NCBI GenBank assembly: GCA_902768805.1
Contig: CACXMX010000018.1
Location: 1-49,683 of the forward strand
DNA length: 49,683 nt
Source: Oscillospiraceae bacterium
GTDB lineage: Bacteria > Bacillota > Clostridia > Oscillospirales > Oscillospiraceae
Direction of reading: 5' to 3'
Part shown: positions 28,109-37,738 of the stretch, in pieces
How positions within the stretch are numbered: the first letter of the stretch is position 1
Layout of the letters: each line of letters begins with the position of its first letter
Position numbers and translations under genes: made by a program
Notes under the pieces: generated by a model
What the model was told of the DNA's origin: nothing
The model's database searches: none
Seen by the model: the letters and a program-made list of their open reading frames with translations, nothing else

Positions 28109-29844
28109 GACAGTTTCTGCGTGTCCCACAGTTCCGCGTAGAGACCGCCGCGCGCGAGAAGCTCCTCATGGGTGCCGTATTCGGCCACCCGCTCGTTTTC
28201 AATGACCGCGATGTGGTCCGCGCCGCGGATCGTGGAGAGCCGGTGCGCCACGACGATCACGGTCCGCCCGGCGCTCAGCTCCTCCAAAGAACGCTGGATC
28301 GCCGCCTCGGTGACGCTGTCGAGCGCCGAGGTCGCCTCATCCAGCACCAGGATGGGCGGATTTTTCAAAAACACCCGCGCAATGGCGATCCGCTGTTTCT
28401 GTCCGCCCGAGAGCATCACGCCTCTCTCGCCCACGAAGGTGGAATATCCCTCCGGCATGGCAAGGATCTCCTCATGGATCGCGGCCCGGCGGGCCGCCTC
28501 CGTGACCTCGGCGTCCGTGGCGTCGGGTCTGCCGTAGCGGATGTTTTCCCGCACGGTATCGGCAAACAGAAACACATCCTGCTGGATAATGCCGATGTGC
28601 TTTCGGAGCGACGCCTGCGTCACCGAACGGATATCCCGGCCGTCGACAAGAACGGCGCCTTCCGTGACGTCGTAAAACCGGGGCAGGAGCTGACTGAGCG
28701 TCGTCTTCCCGCTGCCCGAAGGGCCTACCAGCGCCAGCGTCTCTCCGGGCGCGGCGCGCAGATCCACGTGTTCGATAACGGCAGGGCCTCCGTCGTAATG
28801 AAAACTTACGTCCCGGTATTCGACTTCTCCGCGTACCCCTTCAAGCTCCTCTGCTCCGGGCAGATCCTCCACGGCGGCCGGAGTGCGCATGATCTCAAGG
28901 AATCGCTCAAACCCGGCCCCGCCGGTCTCAAACTGCTCGACAAAGCTGATAAGCTTGCGGATCGGAGCGGTGAAAATCGAAACATAAAGCGAGAACGCCA
29001 CCAGATCGGCCAGATCCATCCGCCCGCGCATGATATAAAACCCGCCCAGGGCAAAAACGGCCACCTGCATGGACGCCACCGTGAACTCGGTCACCGCGTT
29101 GAACAGGCCGAACCAGCGGTAATAGACCCGTTTGCTTTTTTTGAAGCGTTCGTTGGACTCGTTGAACTTATCCATCTCCACGCTCTCGTTGGCAAAGGCC
29201 TTCACGGTCCTGGCTCCGGACACTCCGCCTTCCACGGCGGCGTTGATCTCGGCCGTTTCCTGTTTGACAGCCAGAGAGGACGCGCGCAGTTTTTTGCGAA
29301 GGGCAATCACCAGTACGAGCAGCACAGGCAGCATAACCGCCAGCACCAGGGCGAGCTCCCACCGGATCGTGGTGAGAATGACGACCGCCCCGATCAGCGT
29401 GAGGGAGGCCTGGAGCATGTTCTCGGGCCCGTGATGTGCGAGTTCCGTGATCTCGAAGAGATCTGTGGTCATCCGGCTCATGAGCTTTCCGGTGCGGTGC
29501 CTGTCAAAGAACGAGAAGGACAGATCCTGCACATGGCGGAAAACATCCGCGCGCATATCCGCTTCCACCCGAACACCGAGATCGTGGCCGAACACCGTAA
29601 CGATGTACACGCTCAGGGAGCGCAGGATATATGCCCCGAGCAGAATCGCCATTACCGTGAAAAAGGCCGTGTATTTCTGTTCGGGCAGCAGCGTATGAAG
29701 CGCCTGCCGTGTGGCATAGGGGAAGACCAGCTCCGCCGCCACCCCCACGACGGCCATCAGTATATCCAGCGCGAACAGCTTCCAATGCGGCCGGTAATAG
29801 CTGAAGAAAACGGAAAAGGCGTTTCGGGAAAAATCTTTTTTCAC
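28105..29844 (-). CDS. ABC exporter, fused membrane and ATPase domains
   Basis: 579 residues, a half-transporter of the MsbA/LmrA/YheI type. Six membrane spans in the first 320 residues are followed by an ATPase domain with Walker [11 protein letters not shown]-loop [10 protein letters not shown], signature LSGGQKQR, Walker [14 protein letters not shown] and switch VVAHRLST. It works as a homodimer or heterodimer in the cytoplasmic membrane, exporting a lipid, drug or peptide; sequence does not say which. The ATG overlaps the rnhA stop (ATGA), so it is translated in the gyrA-rnhA transcript. No partner half-transporter is adjacent. Confidence 0.92.
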   Translation of the reverse strand: MKKDFSRNAFSVFFSYYRPHWKLFALDILMAVVGVAAELVFPYATRQALHTLLPEQKYTAFFTVMAILLGAYILRSLSVYIVTVFGHDLGVRVEADMRADVFRHVQDLSFSFFDRHRTGKLMSRMTTDLFEITELAHHGPENMLQASLTLIGAVVILTTIRWELALVLAVMLPVLLVLVIALRKKLRASSLAVKQETAEINAAVEGGVSGARTVKAFANESVEMDKFNESNERFKKSKRVYYRWFGLFNAVTEFTVASMQVAVFALGGFYIMRGRMDLADLVAFSLYVSIFTAPIRKLISFVEQFETGGAGFERFLEIMRTPAAVEDLPGAEELEGVRGEVEYRDVSFHYDGGPAVIEHVDLRAAPGETLALVGPSGSGKTTLSQLLPRFYDVTEGAVLVDGRDIRSVTQASLRKHIGIIQQDVFLFADTVRENIRYGRPDATDAEVTEAARRAAIHEEILAMPEGYSTFVGERGVMLSGGQKQRIAIARVFLKNPPILVLDEATSALDSVTEAAIQRSLEELSAGRTVIVVAHRLSTIRGADHIAVIENERVAEYGTHEELLARGGLYAELWDTQKLS

Positions 29845-30296
29845 TGCGCCTCCGGGTCCTTTCCGGCGTGCGCGTCCCTTTGCGCAACGGCAAGGGCGTC
29901 GCAGCGGTTGTTATACTCGTTGTCGGCGTGTCCCTTGACCCAGTGCGCGCTCACGCTGTGGCGGGAGAGCAGTTCGTCCAGCCGCTGCCAGAGCTCGGGG
30001 TTTTTCAGTTCTCCGTCGCGCCGCTTCCAGCCGCGGCGCTTCCAGTCCCGGAGCCAGCCGTTGTTCAGGGCGTTGACCACATACTGGCTGTCGGACCAGA
30101 GCTCTACGGCGCAGCGCTCCTTCAGCGCTTCCAGTCCCGAGATCACACCCAGCAGCTCCATGCGGTTATTGGTGGTCTCACGCTCTCCTCCGGACAGCTC
30201 CTTCACCGTCCGTCCGTAGCGAAGAATGGCCGCCCAGCCCCCGGGTCCGGGGTTTCCGGAGCAAGCTCCGTCCGTATACAGGATCACTGTTTTCAT
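29841..30296 (-). CDS. rnhA: Ribonuclease HI
   Basis: 151 residues. Catalytic carboxylates are visible in order: Asp in [15 protein letters not shown] (Asp9), Glu in [10 protein letters not shown], Asp in [12 protein letters not shown] and Asp in [14 protein letters not shown]. It removes RNA from RNA-DNA hybrids in the cytoplasm. The start is ATG at 30294-30296 with GGAGGA just upstream; it overlaps the stop of a small ORF that repeats its own first 22 codons (30293-30460). The stop overlaps the start of the ABC exporter. Placement after gyrA ties R-loop removal to supercoiling control. Confidence 0.95.
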   Translation of the reverse strand: MKTVILYTDGACSGNPGPGGWAAILRYGRTVKELSGGERETTNNRMELLGVISGLEALKERCAVELWSDSQYVVNALNNGWLRDWKRRGWKRRDGELKNPELWQRLDELLSRHSVSAHWVKGHADNEYNNRCDALAVAQRDAHAGKDPEAQ

Positions 30297-30297
30297 T
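30231..30297. repeat. Direct repeat copy 1 (start of rnhA)
   Basis: 67 bp matching 30395-30461 at 65 positions. It covers the first 22 codons of rnhA. Differences at 30264 and 30288 are both at third codon positions and silent. Confidence 0.95.
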
Positions 30298-30460
30298 TAT
30301 CATCCTCCGAGGGCCGGGCGGCCGTGTCATCCCCGAGCGGTTCCGGCGCAGCCGGGAGCGAGCGGGGACATCTTCGGGATCGCGTCGGCGATCCCGCCCA
30401 GCCCCCGGGTCCGGGGTTTCCGGAGCAGGCTCCGTCCGTATACAGGATCACGGTTTTCAT
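30293..30460 (-). pseudogene. Truncated tandem copy of the rnhA start (55-codon ORF)
   Basis: ATG at 30458-30460 overlaps the gyrA stop (ATGA). The ORF encodes [20 protein letters not shown] and W-A exactly as rnhA does, then diverges into an Arg/Pro-rich tail ending SEDDK. Its TGA overlaps the real rnhA ATG. It cannot make RNase H because only the first active-site Asp is kept. It may act only as a translational bridge from gyrA to rnhA. A GGGATCGC/GCGATCCC inverted repeat at 30376-30395 marks the point where similarity ends. Confidence 0.75.
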
Positions 30461-30461
30461 T
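30395..30461. repeat. Direct repeat copy 2 (rnhA start fragment after gyrA)
   Basis: Partner of 30231-30297, 164 bp away. Its end overlaps the gyrA stop, as expected if the ancestral order was gyrA directly joined to rnhA. Confidence 0.95.
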
Positions 30462-32949
30462 CCGTTTCCTCCGGAAGTCCGGCGTCCTCGCGCTCGGCAA
30501 GGGCGATGGCCACCACGTCTACGGTATCTTCGTCCTTTTTGGCCTTCATCAGCCGGACGCCCTGGGTAGCGCGGCCCTGACGGGAAATGTCGGCGACTGC
30601 CATACGGATAATGGTACCGTTGCTGTTAATCAGCATCAGGTCCTCGTCTCCCTCGGCGCGTACCGCGCCTATCAGGCAGCCGGTCCTGTCGGTGACCTTA
30701 TAGGTCTTCAGACCCAGACCGCCGCGGTTCTGTATCGTGTATTCACCGATATCCGTGCGTTTGCCGAGACCCTTCTCACTGACAAGAAGCACGTCGGCCC
30801 CGGCTGTGGCCCGCAGCGCGCCGACGACCCTGTCGCCCTCGCGCAGACGGATGCCCCGCACGCCCGCCGCGGTACGGCCCATGGGCCGCACGTCCTTCTC
30901 GCTGAAGCGTACGGACATGCCCAGACGGGTGACCATCATCATCTCGTCGTCCCCGTCCGTGTCGATGGCGGCGATCAGCGCGTCTCCCTCCCGGATCTCC
31001 AGAGCCCGGATCCCGTTGGAGCGGATATTGCGCAGCTCGCTCTGGCGCATGCGCTTGACCACGCCGTTGCGCGTGAAGAACATGATGTAGCGGTCCTCGG
31101 AAAGCTCCCGCCCGCGCAGCAGCGCCGAGACCCGCTCGCCCGGATCCAGCGGAAGAAGATTGACGATATTGGTCCCCTTGGCCGTCCGGTCCGCCTTCGG
31201 GACGCGGTATCCCTTACGGATATAGACCCGGCCCGCGCTGGTGAAGAACAGGAGATTGTCGTGGGTGGAGGCGGTAAACATGTCCTCCACATAGTCCTCC
31301 TCGCGGGTCGCCATACCCTTGAGGCCCGTGCCGCCGCGCCCTTGAGCGCGGTACTCGCTGGAAGGTGTGCGCTTGATATATCCGTTGTGGGAGAGCGTGA
31401 AGACGCACTGCTCCTCGGCGATCAGCGATTCCTCGTCGATCTCGCCCTCCAGATCCTGGATCTCGGTCTTGCGGTCGTCCCCGTATTTCTCCCCGACGGC
31501 GATCAGCTCTTCCTTGAGCACGGCTTTCAGCTTGACCGGATCTTCCAGAAGGGAGAGGTAGTAGGCGATTTTCTCCTGCAGTTCGTTGTACTCACTCTGC
31601 AGTTTTTCCCGGTCAAGGCCCTGCAGCCGGCGCAGTTGCATTTCCAGGATGGCCTGCGCCTGCACGTCGTCGAGCCCAAAGCGCGCCATCAGACGTTCCT
31701 TCGCGTCGTCGTAGCTGGAGCGGATGATGCGGATGACCTCGTCGATGTTGTCCTGAGCGATCAGCAGCCCTTCCAGCAGGTGGGCGCGCTCCCGGGCTTT
31801 GCGCAGATCATACTGCGTCCGGCGGGTGATGACCTCCTCCTGGAAGGTCAGGTACTCATCGAGGATGTGCCGCAGAGACAGAATCTTCGGCTGGGTCTGG
31901 TTATTCACCAGCGCCAGGTTGATGATGGAGAAGGAGGTCTGCAGAGCGGTCTGAGCATACAGCTTGTTGAGGACCACCTGAGGATTGGCGTCGCGCTTGA
32001 GCTCGATAACGATACGCATGCCGTTGCGGTCGGACTCGTCGCGAAGATCGGAGATGTCCTCCAGTCTCTTTTCCTTGACCTGGTCGGCGATGTTTTTTAT
32101 GAGCTGCTTTTTATTCACCTGATAGGGCAGCTCGGTGACGATGATGCGCGTACGGTTGAGCCCGTGTTCCTCAAATTCGGCCCGGGCGCGGATGGTGATC
32201 TTGCCCCGCCCGGTGGCGTAGGCCGCGCGGATGCCGGCCCGGCCCAGGATGATGCCCTTCGTGGGAAAATCCGGGCCGCTCATGTGGGCCATCAGATCCT
32301 CCAGCGAGGCATTGGGGTTGTCGAGCACCTCCACAGCGGCTCCGATGACCTCCCGCAGATTGTGGGGCGGCATATTGGTGGCCATGCCCACGGCAATACC
32401 GGAGGAGCCGTTGACCAGCAGCTGGGGGATACGGCTGGGAAGCACCCTGGGCTCCCTGCGCGTTTCGTCAAAGTTGGGATCCCAGTCCACGGTCTCCTTG
32501 TCGATGTCCCGCAGCATCTCGTCGGCCATGCGGGCCAGGCGCGCCTCGGTATACCGGTAGGCCGCGGGCGGGTTCCCGTCCACGTCGCCGAAGTTGCCGT
32601 GGCCGTCAATGAGCGGGTAACGAAGAGAAAAGTTCTGCGCCATGCGCACGAGCGCGTCGTAAACGCTGGCGTCGCCGTGGGGATGGTAGCGGCCCAGCAC
32701 GTCGCCTACGGCCGTTGCGCATTTACGGTAGGGCTTGTCGCGGGTCAGTCCGTCCTCGTACATGGCGTAGAGGATGCGGCGGTGCACAGGCTTGAGTCCG
32801 TCGCGCACATCCGGCAGAGCTCGCCCCACGATGACCGACATGGCGTAGTCTATGTAGCTTTTTTCCATCTCCGAGACCAGCTCGGACTGGGTGATCTTCT
32901 GATCGGGAAATGCTATATCCTCGGGTTTGTAATCACGTTTATGTGCCAT
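30457..32949 (-). CDS. gyrA: DNA gyrase subunit A
   Basis: 830 residues, ATG behind AAGGAG. The breakage-reunion domain has the catalytic Tyr133 in RYTEARLARM. The quinolone-determining region reads HPHGDASVYDALVRMAQ: the residue equal to E. coli Ser83 is Ala94, while Asp98 equals Asp87. The C-terminal six-bladed DNA-wrapping domain carries a GyrA-box-like QGRGGTG. With GyrB it introduces negative supercoils. It follows gyrB with a 42-codon ORF between them and overlaps the rnhA fragment downstream. Confidence 0.97.
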   Translation of the reverse strand: MAHKRDYKPEDIAFPDQKITQSELVSEMEKSYIDYAMSVIVGRALPDVRDGLKPVHRRILYAMYEDGLTRDKPYRKCATAVGDVLGRYHPHGDASVYDALVRMAQNFSLRYPLIDGHGNFGDVDGNPPAAYRYTEARLARMADEMLRDIDKETVDWDPNFDETRREPRVLPSRIPQLLVNGSSGIAVGMATNMPPHNLREVIGAAVEVLDNPNASLEDLMAHMSGPDFPTKGIILGRAGIRAAYATGRGKITIRARAEFEEHGLNRTRIIVTELPYQVNKKQLIKNIADQVKEKRLEDISDLRDESDRNGMRIVIELKRDANPQVVLNKLYAQTALQTSFSIINLALVNNQTQPKILSLRHILDEYLTFQEEVITRRTQYDLRKARERAHLLEGLLIAQDNIDEVIRIIRSSYDDAKERLMARFGLDDVQAQAILEMQLRRLQGLDREKLQSEYNELQEKIAYYLSLLEDPVKLKAVLKEELIAVGEKYGDDRKTEIQDLEGEIDEESLIAEEQCVFTLSHNGYIKRTPSSEYRAQGRGGTGLKGMATREEDYVEDMFTASTHDNLLFFTSAGRVYIRKGYRVPKADRTAKGTNIVNLLPLDPGERVSALLRGRELSEDRYIMFFTRNGVVKRMRQSELRNIRSNGIRALEIREGDALIAAIDTDGDDEMMMVTRLGMSVRFSEKDVRPMGRTAAGVRGIRLREGDRVVGALRATAGADVLLVSEKGLGKRTDIGEYTIQNRGGLGLKTYKVTDRTGCLIGAVRAEGDEDLMLINSNGTIIRMAVADISRQGRATQGVRLMKAKKDEDTVDVVAIALAEREDAGLPEETE

Positions 32950-32958
32950 AACGACTCC

Positions 32959-33087
32959 TTAAGAATGAATACTGAAGAAGGAAGAGGATCCGGTAAAACG
33001 CCGCGGCGTGCTTCCGCCGGATTCTCCGGCGCGTTCCTTCACACGAAGAGGCGCTTTGCCTTTTTTCGTATCCATTTCGCTTGTCAT
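32959..33087 (-). CDS. Possible small protein between gyrB and gyrA, 42 residues
   Basis: ATG at 33085-33087 overlaps the gyrB stop (ATGA) and the TAA falls 9 bp before the gyrA start, so ribosomes finishing gyrB could read it straight to gyrA. The peptide begins [20 protein letters not shown] and ends FFSIHS; it is basic at first and has no recognisable domain. Coupling geometry is the main support. It may serve only as a bridge. Confidence 0.35.
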   Translation of the reverse strand: MTSEMDTKKGKAPLRVKERAGESGGSTPRRFTGSSSFFSIHS

Positions 33088-35024
33088 ATATCCAGATTCA
33101 CCACATATTGCGCGTTGGTCTCGATCCATGCGCGGCGGGGCTCCACCTCTTCGCCCATGAGCACGCTGAAAACATCGTCCGCGCGCTGGGCGTCGTCGAG
33201 AGTAATGCGGCGCAGCGTTCTCTTTTCGGGATCCATGGTCGTCTCCCACAGCTCATGGGGATCCATTTCGCCCAGACCCTTGAACCGGCTGATGTTCACG
33301 GCCGCGTCGGTCTTGTCCCCTCGGAGTTCGGCGCTTATGGCGTCGCGTTCGGCGTCGGAGTAGGCCACGCGCTGCTGTTTGCCGCGGGAGAGCTTGTAGA
33401 GCGGCGGCACGGCGGAGTAGACGTAGCCGTGCTCGATCAGAGGCCTCATGTAGCGGAAGAAGAACGTGAGCAGCAGCGTACGGATATGAGAGCCGTCCAC
33501 ATCTGCATCGGCCATGATAATGATCTTGTGGTAGCGCAGCTTCTCAAGATTGAATTCGCTTCCGATGCCGGCGCCCAGTGCCACAATCAACGGGTAGAGC
33601 TTGTCGTTGCCGTAGATCTTGTCCACGCGGGCTTTCTCCACGTTGAGCATTTTGCCCCACATGGCCAGGATCGCCTGAAAGCGGCTGTCACGGCCCTGAA
33701 TGGCGGAGCCGGCGGCGCTGTCGCCCTCGACGATATAGATCTCGCACAGAGAAGGATCCCTCTCGTTGCAGTCCTGCAGCTTATCGGGCATCTGCCCCGA
33801 TTCCAGTCCGGTCTTGCGGCGCACGCTGTCCCGGGCCTTGCGGGCCGCCTCGCGCGCTCTGGACGCGGTCATGGCCTTGTCCAGGATCTGTCTGGCGGAA
33901 CCGGGATTTTCCTCAAGAAACTGTGCCAGACGGTCGCTGACCACGTTGTCCACCATGGTGCGGATCTCGCTGTTGCCGAGCTTGGCCTTTGTCTGCCCTT
34001 CAAACTGGGGATTCTCCAGCTTTACGCTGATAACGGCAGTCAGGCCCTCGCGGCAGTCCTCTCCGGAGAGAGTCTCGTCCTCTTTCAGGAGCTTTCGGGA
34101 TCTTCCGTAGGCGTTGATCACCCGTGTCAGCGCCGTGCGGAAGCCTGTCTCGTGCATGCCTCCCTCGGGGGTGAGGATATTATTGGCAAAGGATTCTATA
34201 CGCTCGTCGAATCCGTCGTTCCACTGCAGAGCCAGTTCACATACCGAGGTATCCCTCGCTCCCTGCATATAGATGATTTCCTGGTGTACGGGCGTTTTGT
34301 GTCGGTTGAGCTCGGCGACGAATTCACGGATGCCCCCCTCGTAGCAGAGCATCTCCCGCCTCTCTTTTCCGGGGCGTTCGTCGGCCATGGTGATGGCAAG
34401 TCCGGCGTTCAGAAACGCCTGCTCGCGCATACGCTTGAAAAGCACCTCGTAGTGGTACTCGGTCTCATCAAACATGTCCGGGTCGGGATGGAAGCGCACC
34501 TGTGTTCCATGCGCCTCCGGATCGCATTCCCCCACGACCTTCATGCTCTCGGTGATGGCGCCGCGGGAGAATTTCATCTCGTAGATTTTCCCGTTTTTGA
34601 ACACTCTTACTTCCAGCCAGTCCGACAGAGCGTTGACCACGCTGGCGCCTACGCCGTGCAGGCCTCCCGAGACCTTATATCCCCCGCCGCCGAATTTGCC
34701 TCCGGCATGCAGGACGGTATACACGACCTCCAGAGCGGGTTTTCCCGTCTGCTCCTGTATATCTACGGGGATCCCGCGTCCGTCGTCGGTGACGCGGACA
34801 GAATCTCCCGGCTCGATGACGACCTCGATCCGGGAACAGTATCCCGCCAGCGCCTCGTCGATCGCGTTGTCCACGATCTCGTACACCAGATGGTGCAGGC
34901 CGCTGGAACTGGTCGAGCCGATGTACATGCCCGGACGCTTGCGCACCGCCTCCAGTCCCTCCAGCACCTGGATCTGACTGGCGTCATATTCATTGTGTTC
35001 CGTATTGCTTATATTATCCGGCAT
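33084..35024 (-). CDS. gyrB: DNA gyrase subunit B
   Basis: 646 residues, ATG behind GGAGGAAC. The GHKL ATPase domain has [22 protein letters not shown] and [15 protein letters not shown]. The TOPRIM domain has the acidic EGDSA and [16 protein letters not shown], followed by [20 protein letters not shown]. It drives supercoiling by ATP hydrolysis together with GyrA. GyrB rather than ParE is supported by its position in the dnaA-dnaN-recF-remB-gyrB-gyrA block. Confidence 0.97.
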   Translation of the reverse strand: MPDNISNTEHNEYDASQIQVLEGLEAVRKRPGMYIGSTSSSGLHHLVYEIVDNAIDEALAGYCSRIEVVIEPGDSVRVTDDGRGIPVDIQEQTGKPALEVVYTVLHAGGKFGGGGYKVSGGLHGVGASVVNALSDWLEVRVFKNGKIYEMKFSRGAITESMKVVGECDPEAHGTQVRFHPDPDMFDETEYHYEVLFKRMREQAFLNAGLAITMADERPGKERREMLCYEGGIREFVAELNRHKTPVHQEIIYMQGARDTSVCELALQWNDGFDERIESFANNILTPEGGMHETGFRTALTRVINAYGRSRKLLKEDETLSGEDCREGLTAVISVKLENPQFEGQTKAKLGNSEIRTMVDNVVSDRLAQFLEENPGSARQILDKAMTASRAREAARKARDSVRRKTGLESGQMPDKLQDCNERDPSLCEIYIVEGDSAAGSAIQGRDSRFQAILAMWGKMLNVEKARVDKIYGNDKLYPLIVALGAGIGSEFNLEKLRYHKIIIMADADVDGSHIRTLLLTFFFRYMRPLIEHGYVYSAVPPLYKLSRGKQQRVAYSDAERDAISAELRGDKTDAAVNISRFKGLGEMDPHELWETTMDPEKRTLRRITLDDAQRADDVFSVLMGEEVEPRRAWIETNAQYVVNLDI

Positions 35025-35052
35025 GGATGTTCCTCCGTTATGTGATGGTATG

Positions 35053-35304
35053 TTACTCGTATGTCTCGTTCTCCGCCCGTCGAAGCAGAGTGGCGGGATT
35101 CAGCCCGGAGAGCCAGACAGTGCCGTCCGAACACAGCACGAAGGATCTGGGGAGATCTTCGGCTGTGTTGATGACTTTTTTCTCCCTCTCCGCGCGCCGC
35201 AGCGCGGCACGGGTTATGTGAGAGGCGGTGGCGTTGTCCATATCGAAAACAGCCAGGATATCCTCATCCCGGACGGCGGCGTCTCCGCCGATATGCAGAT
35301 ACAC
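35053..35304 (-). CDS. remB: RemA/RemB-like DUF370 protein
   Basis: 83 residues from GTG at 35302-35304, which shares one base with the recF stop (TAGTG). The pattern [20 protein letters not shown] and the place between recF and gyrB match B. subtilis YaaB (RemB), a small extracellular-matrix regulatory protein related to the DNA-binding RemA. The function in this organism is not known. Translational coupling to recF is likely. Confidence 0.88.
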   Translation of the reverse strand: MYLHIGGDAAVRDEDILAVFDMDNATASHITRAALRRAEREKKVINTAEDLPRSFVLCSDGTVWLSGLNPATLLRRAENETYE

Positions 35305-36407
35305 TATTCTCTCACCCCGCCTTTTTCCACGCGCAGTATCTTTCCCCGCAGAAGACGTGATACCGTCTCCTCTTCGCAGCAGGTGACCAGCGTCTGCCCG
35401 CCTCCGATCCTGTTGAGAACAAATTCCTGTCTGGCCGCGTCCAGCTCCGAAAGCACGTCGTCGAGCAGTAGCACGGGCATTTCTCCGGTATCCTCGAGAA
35501 AAATATCCCGCTCGGCCAGCTTGACGGACAGGGCCGCCGTGCGGGTCTGTCCCTGAGAGGCAAAAGAGCGCGCGTCCGCTCCGTTGATGGATATCGCGAG
35601 GTCGTCCTTGTGAGCTCCCACAAGGCAGCTTCCCGCGTCGAGTTCGGCCTGCTTGAGCTGTTCCTGCCGTTCCATGACCGCCTCGAAAATCTCTTTTTCG
35701 GAGGCGGCGGGATCGAGAACGGTGGAAACGGTGGTATAGGAGAGAGAGAGCTCCTCCCTTCCGGCGGAAAACTCTCTGTGTATCGGAGCGGCGGCGTCTC
35801 TCAGCTTTCGGGCGAACGCCGCTCTGTACCGGATCAGTTTCGCGGAGAAGACGGCGAGCTGTCTGGAAAACTCGTCCAGCGGCTCAAGGAGGGATGGTTT
35901 TTCTCTCCAGTCCTTGAGGATCCTCAGCTTGTTCTCGTAAATGCGGCTGTAGTCGGCCAAAAAGGACGCGTAACCCGGGCGCAGCTGGGAAATGGCGGCG
36001 TCCATCATCCTGCGCCGGCCGGAAGCCGGACCGCGGACCAGTCCCAGGTCGTCCGGGGAAAAAAGAATGGTCTTGAGAGCTCCGCGCAGGTCGCCCGCTC
36101 CGATCCTGGCTCCATTGAGCTTCATCTGCCGCGACCTGCCCCGATTGAATACGAGTTCTATTTTCTGTTCCCGCTCTCCGGAGAAAAAGCCGCCTGTCAC
36201 ACAGGCCCGGTCGCTGTCAAAAGCTATAAGCTCCCTGTCGGCGCCGGCACGAAAGCTCTTTCCCCCCGAGAGGAGATACACAGCCTCCAGCAAAGTGGTT
36301 TTTCCCTGAGCGTTTTCGCCGGTGATCACGTTGATTCCCGGCGAAAACGTCACTTTCTGAGATTCCAGAAGACGGAAATTCTCCGTCAGGATCCAGTCGG
36401 CGCGCAT
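35304..36407 (-). CDS. recF: DNA replication and repair protein RecF
   Basis: 367 residues. SMC-like ATPase: Walker A GENAQGKTTLLEAVYLLS, signature-region ASQGQTRTAALSVKLAE and Walker B VLLLDDVLSELD. RecF acts with RecO/RecR to load RecA at gaps. The ATG directly touches the dnaN stop (TAAATG) and its TAG overlaps the remB start, so the run is tightly coupled. Confidence 0.97.
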   Translation of the reverse strand: MRADWILTENFRLLESQKVTFSPGINVITGENAQGKTTLLEAVYLLSGGKSFRAGADRELIAFDSDRACVTGGFFSGEREQKIELVFNRGRSRQMKLNGARIGAGDLRGALKTILFSPDDLGLVRGPASGRRRMMDAAISQLRPGYASFLADYSRIYENKLRILKDWREKPSLLEPLDEFSRQLAVFSAKLIRYRAAFARKLRDAAAPIHREFSAGREELSLSYTTVSTVLDPAASEKEIFEAVMERQEQLKQAELDAGSCLVGAHKDDLAISINGADARSFASQGQTRTAALSVKLAERDIFLEDTGEMPVLLLDDVLSELDAARQEFVLNRIGGGQTLVTCCEEETVSRLLRGKILRVEKGGVRE

Positions 36408-37520
36408 TTATTCGGCACGCAGCCGCACCGGCAGGATCATATAGAGGAATTTCTCGCTCCCGTCCTCCGGCGTGAGAACGCAGGGAGAGGAGCTGCTGAT
36501 GAGATTGACGATCAGGTTTTCCTCCGGAGCTGCCTTCAGAGCGTCCGTAAGGTAGCTGTTGTTGAAGCCGATGACCATATCCCCGCCGTTTCCTTCCATT
36601 TCACAGGAATCCTCGGCACGTCCTACGGGCGTGGAGCACTCAACGGTGAGACGGCCGTCCCCGAAGGTGCAGCGCAGCGGGTTTTTGGTGCGGTCGTCGA
36701 TAATAAGGCTCACCCGTTCGGCGCAGCGCATCAGATCGGACTTGTTGGCCTTGAGCTGGACCGGAAACTCAAAGGGGACCGTCTTGCGGTAGTTGAGGAA
36801 ATCCCCTTCAAGGCGCCGGGAAATCAGGACCGTGTCTCCCACGGAGAAGCACACATGCTTGCTGCCGACGGTAACGGTCACCTTTTCCTCTCCGTTCATG
36901 CAGATCTTTTCCACATCGCTCAGGGCGCTGCCCGGAACGATGAAGCGCACGGCTTCCACATCGCAGCTGTCCACCTGCTCACGGCGCAGAGCCAGACGAT
37001 AGCCGTCCACGGCCACCATGGTCAGCACGCCTCCCTCCACCTCAAGCAGGGCTCCGGTATATACAGGCCGGCTCTCATTGGTGGAAATGGCGAAGCCGGT
37101 CTGGGAGATCATTCCGGAGAGAGTCTCCTGCGAGAGAACGATGCTGCTTCCGTGGTCCATGGCGGGCAGCTCCGGATAATCCTCCGACGGAGTCCCGGCC
37201 ACCTTGTAGTCCGCGTTTCCGCAGGTGATGTGGACCGTGTTATAGGTATCGGAATCCACCGATACGATCCCGTCGGGAAGCTTGCGCACGATCTCTCCGA
37301 AAAGCCTGGCAGATATGACGACGCTGCCCGGTTCCGCGACATCGGCGGCAAAGCTGGTATAAATGCCCTTCTTCAGGTCGAATCCGGTGATCCTTACGCC
37401 GGTTTCCCCGGCCTCCAGAAGAAGACCCTCCAAAGCGGAAACGGGACTTTTGGAAGCGGCTGCGCGGCCCGCGGTGGATACGGCAAGACTCAGCAGGTAT
37501 TTTTCGCAGGTAAATCTCAT
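36408..37520 (-). CDS. dnaN: DNA polymerase III beta sliding clamp
   Basis: 370 residues, start ATG at 37518-37520 behind AAGGAGAATC. Three clamp repeats include SPVSALEGLLLEAGETG, PSEDYPELPAMDHGSS and the C-terminal ILPVRLRAE tail that forms part of the partner-binding pocket. The dimeric ring tethers DNA polymerase III. It is the first gene after the origin gap on the dnaA side and abuts recF with no gap. Confidence 0.97.
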   Translation of the reverse strand: MRFTCEKYLLSLAVSTAGRAAASKSPVSALEGLLLEAGETGVRITGFDLKKGIYTSFAADVAEPGSVVISARLFGEIVRKLPDGIVSVDSDTYNTVHITCGNADYKVAGTPSEDYPELPAMDHGSSIVLSQETLSGMISQTGFAISTNESRPVYTGALLEVEGGVLTMVAVDGYRLALRREQVDSCDVEAVRFIVPGSALSDVEKICMNGEEKVTVTVGSKHVCFSVGDTVLISRRLEGDFLNYRKTVPFEFPVQLKANKSDLMRCAERVSLIIDDRTKNPLRCTFGDGRLTVECSTPVGRAEDSCEMEGNGGDMVIGFNNSYLTDALKAAPEENLIVNLISSSSPCVLTPEDGSEKFLYMILPVRLRAE

Positions 37521-37738
37521 GGCGATTCTCCTTTTCTTGTACAGAAAGAAAGATTATTGATTTTAAGTATTAACAGCAGTAGAAAAAAATATTGTGGAAA
37601 AGAGGGAAAAGTTCTTTATTTCACATGGTTTTTTCTGTTGGGAAAACTGTGGAGAATTATCATCGTTTTCCACAGAAAAGGCGGCGTAGAACGAAAAAGA
37701 GGTTTTCCTCAGCGTGTCCACAGAGGATTGTGGAAAAA
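37521..37738. other. Chromosomal origin region (oriC) between dnaA and dnaN, with DnaA boxes
   Basis: Non-coding 218 bp in the classical origin position. DnaA-box-like 9-mers: TGTGGAAAA 37593-37601, TGTGGAGAA 37648-37656, TTTTCCACA 37666-37674, GTGTCCACA 37714-37722 and TGTGGAAAA 37729-37737. Three read TTTTCCACA on one strand; none is the standard TTATCCACA. The last abuts the dnaA stop. The gap also carries the dnaN ribosome-binding site. An oriC call rests on gene order plus box density. Confidence 0.82.
37551..37592. other. Candidate DNA unwinding element
   Basis: A mostly A+T stretch next to the box at 37593, containing AACAGCAGTAGAAA. CAG-CAG-TAG reads like the DnaA-trio repeats that sit beside a DnaA box in Bacillus. 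The trio match is short and suggestive only. Confidence 0.45.

Noticed and set aside
30297..30394. A mobile element as the source of the rnhA repeat.
   Set aside because: The 97 bp between the repeats hold no transposase fragment or terminal repeats, only a short inverted repeat at one end.
30226..33363. A 1045-codon plus-strand frame opposite gyrA.
   Set aside because: Shadow of gyrA codon usage; no start context or domain.
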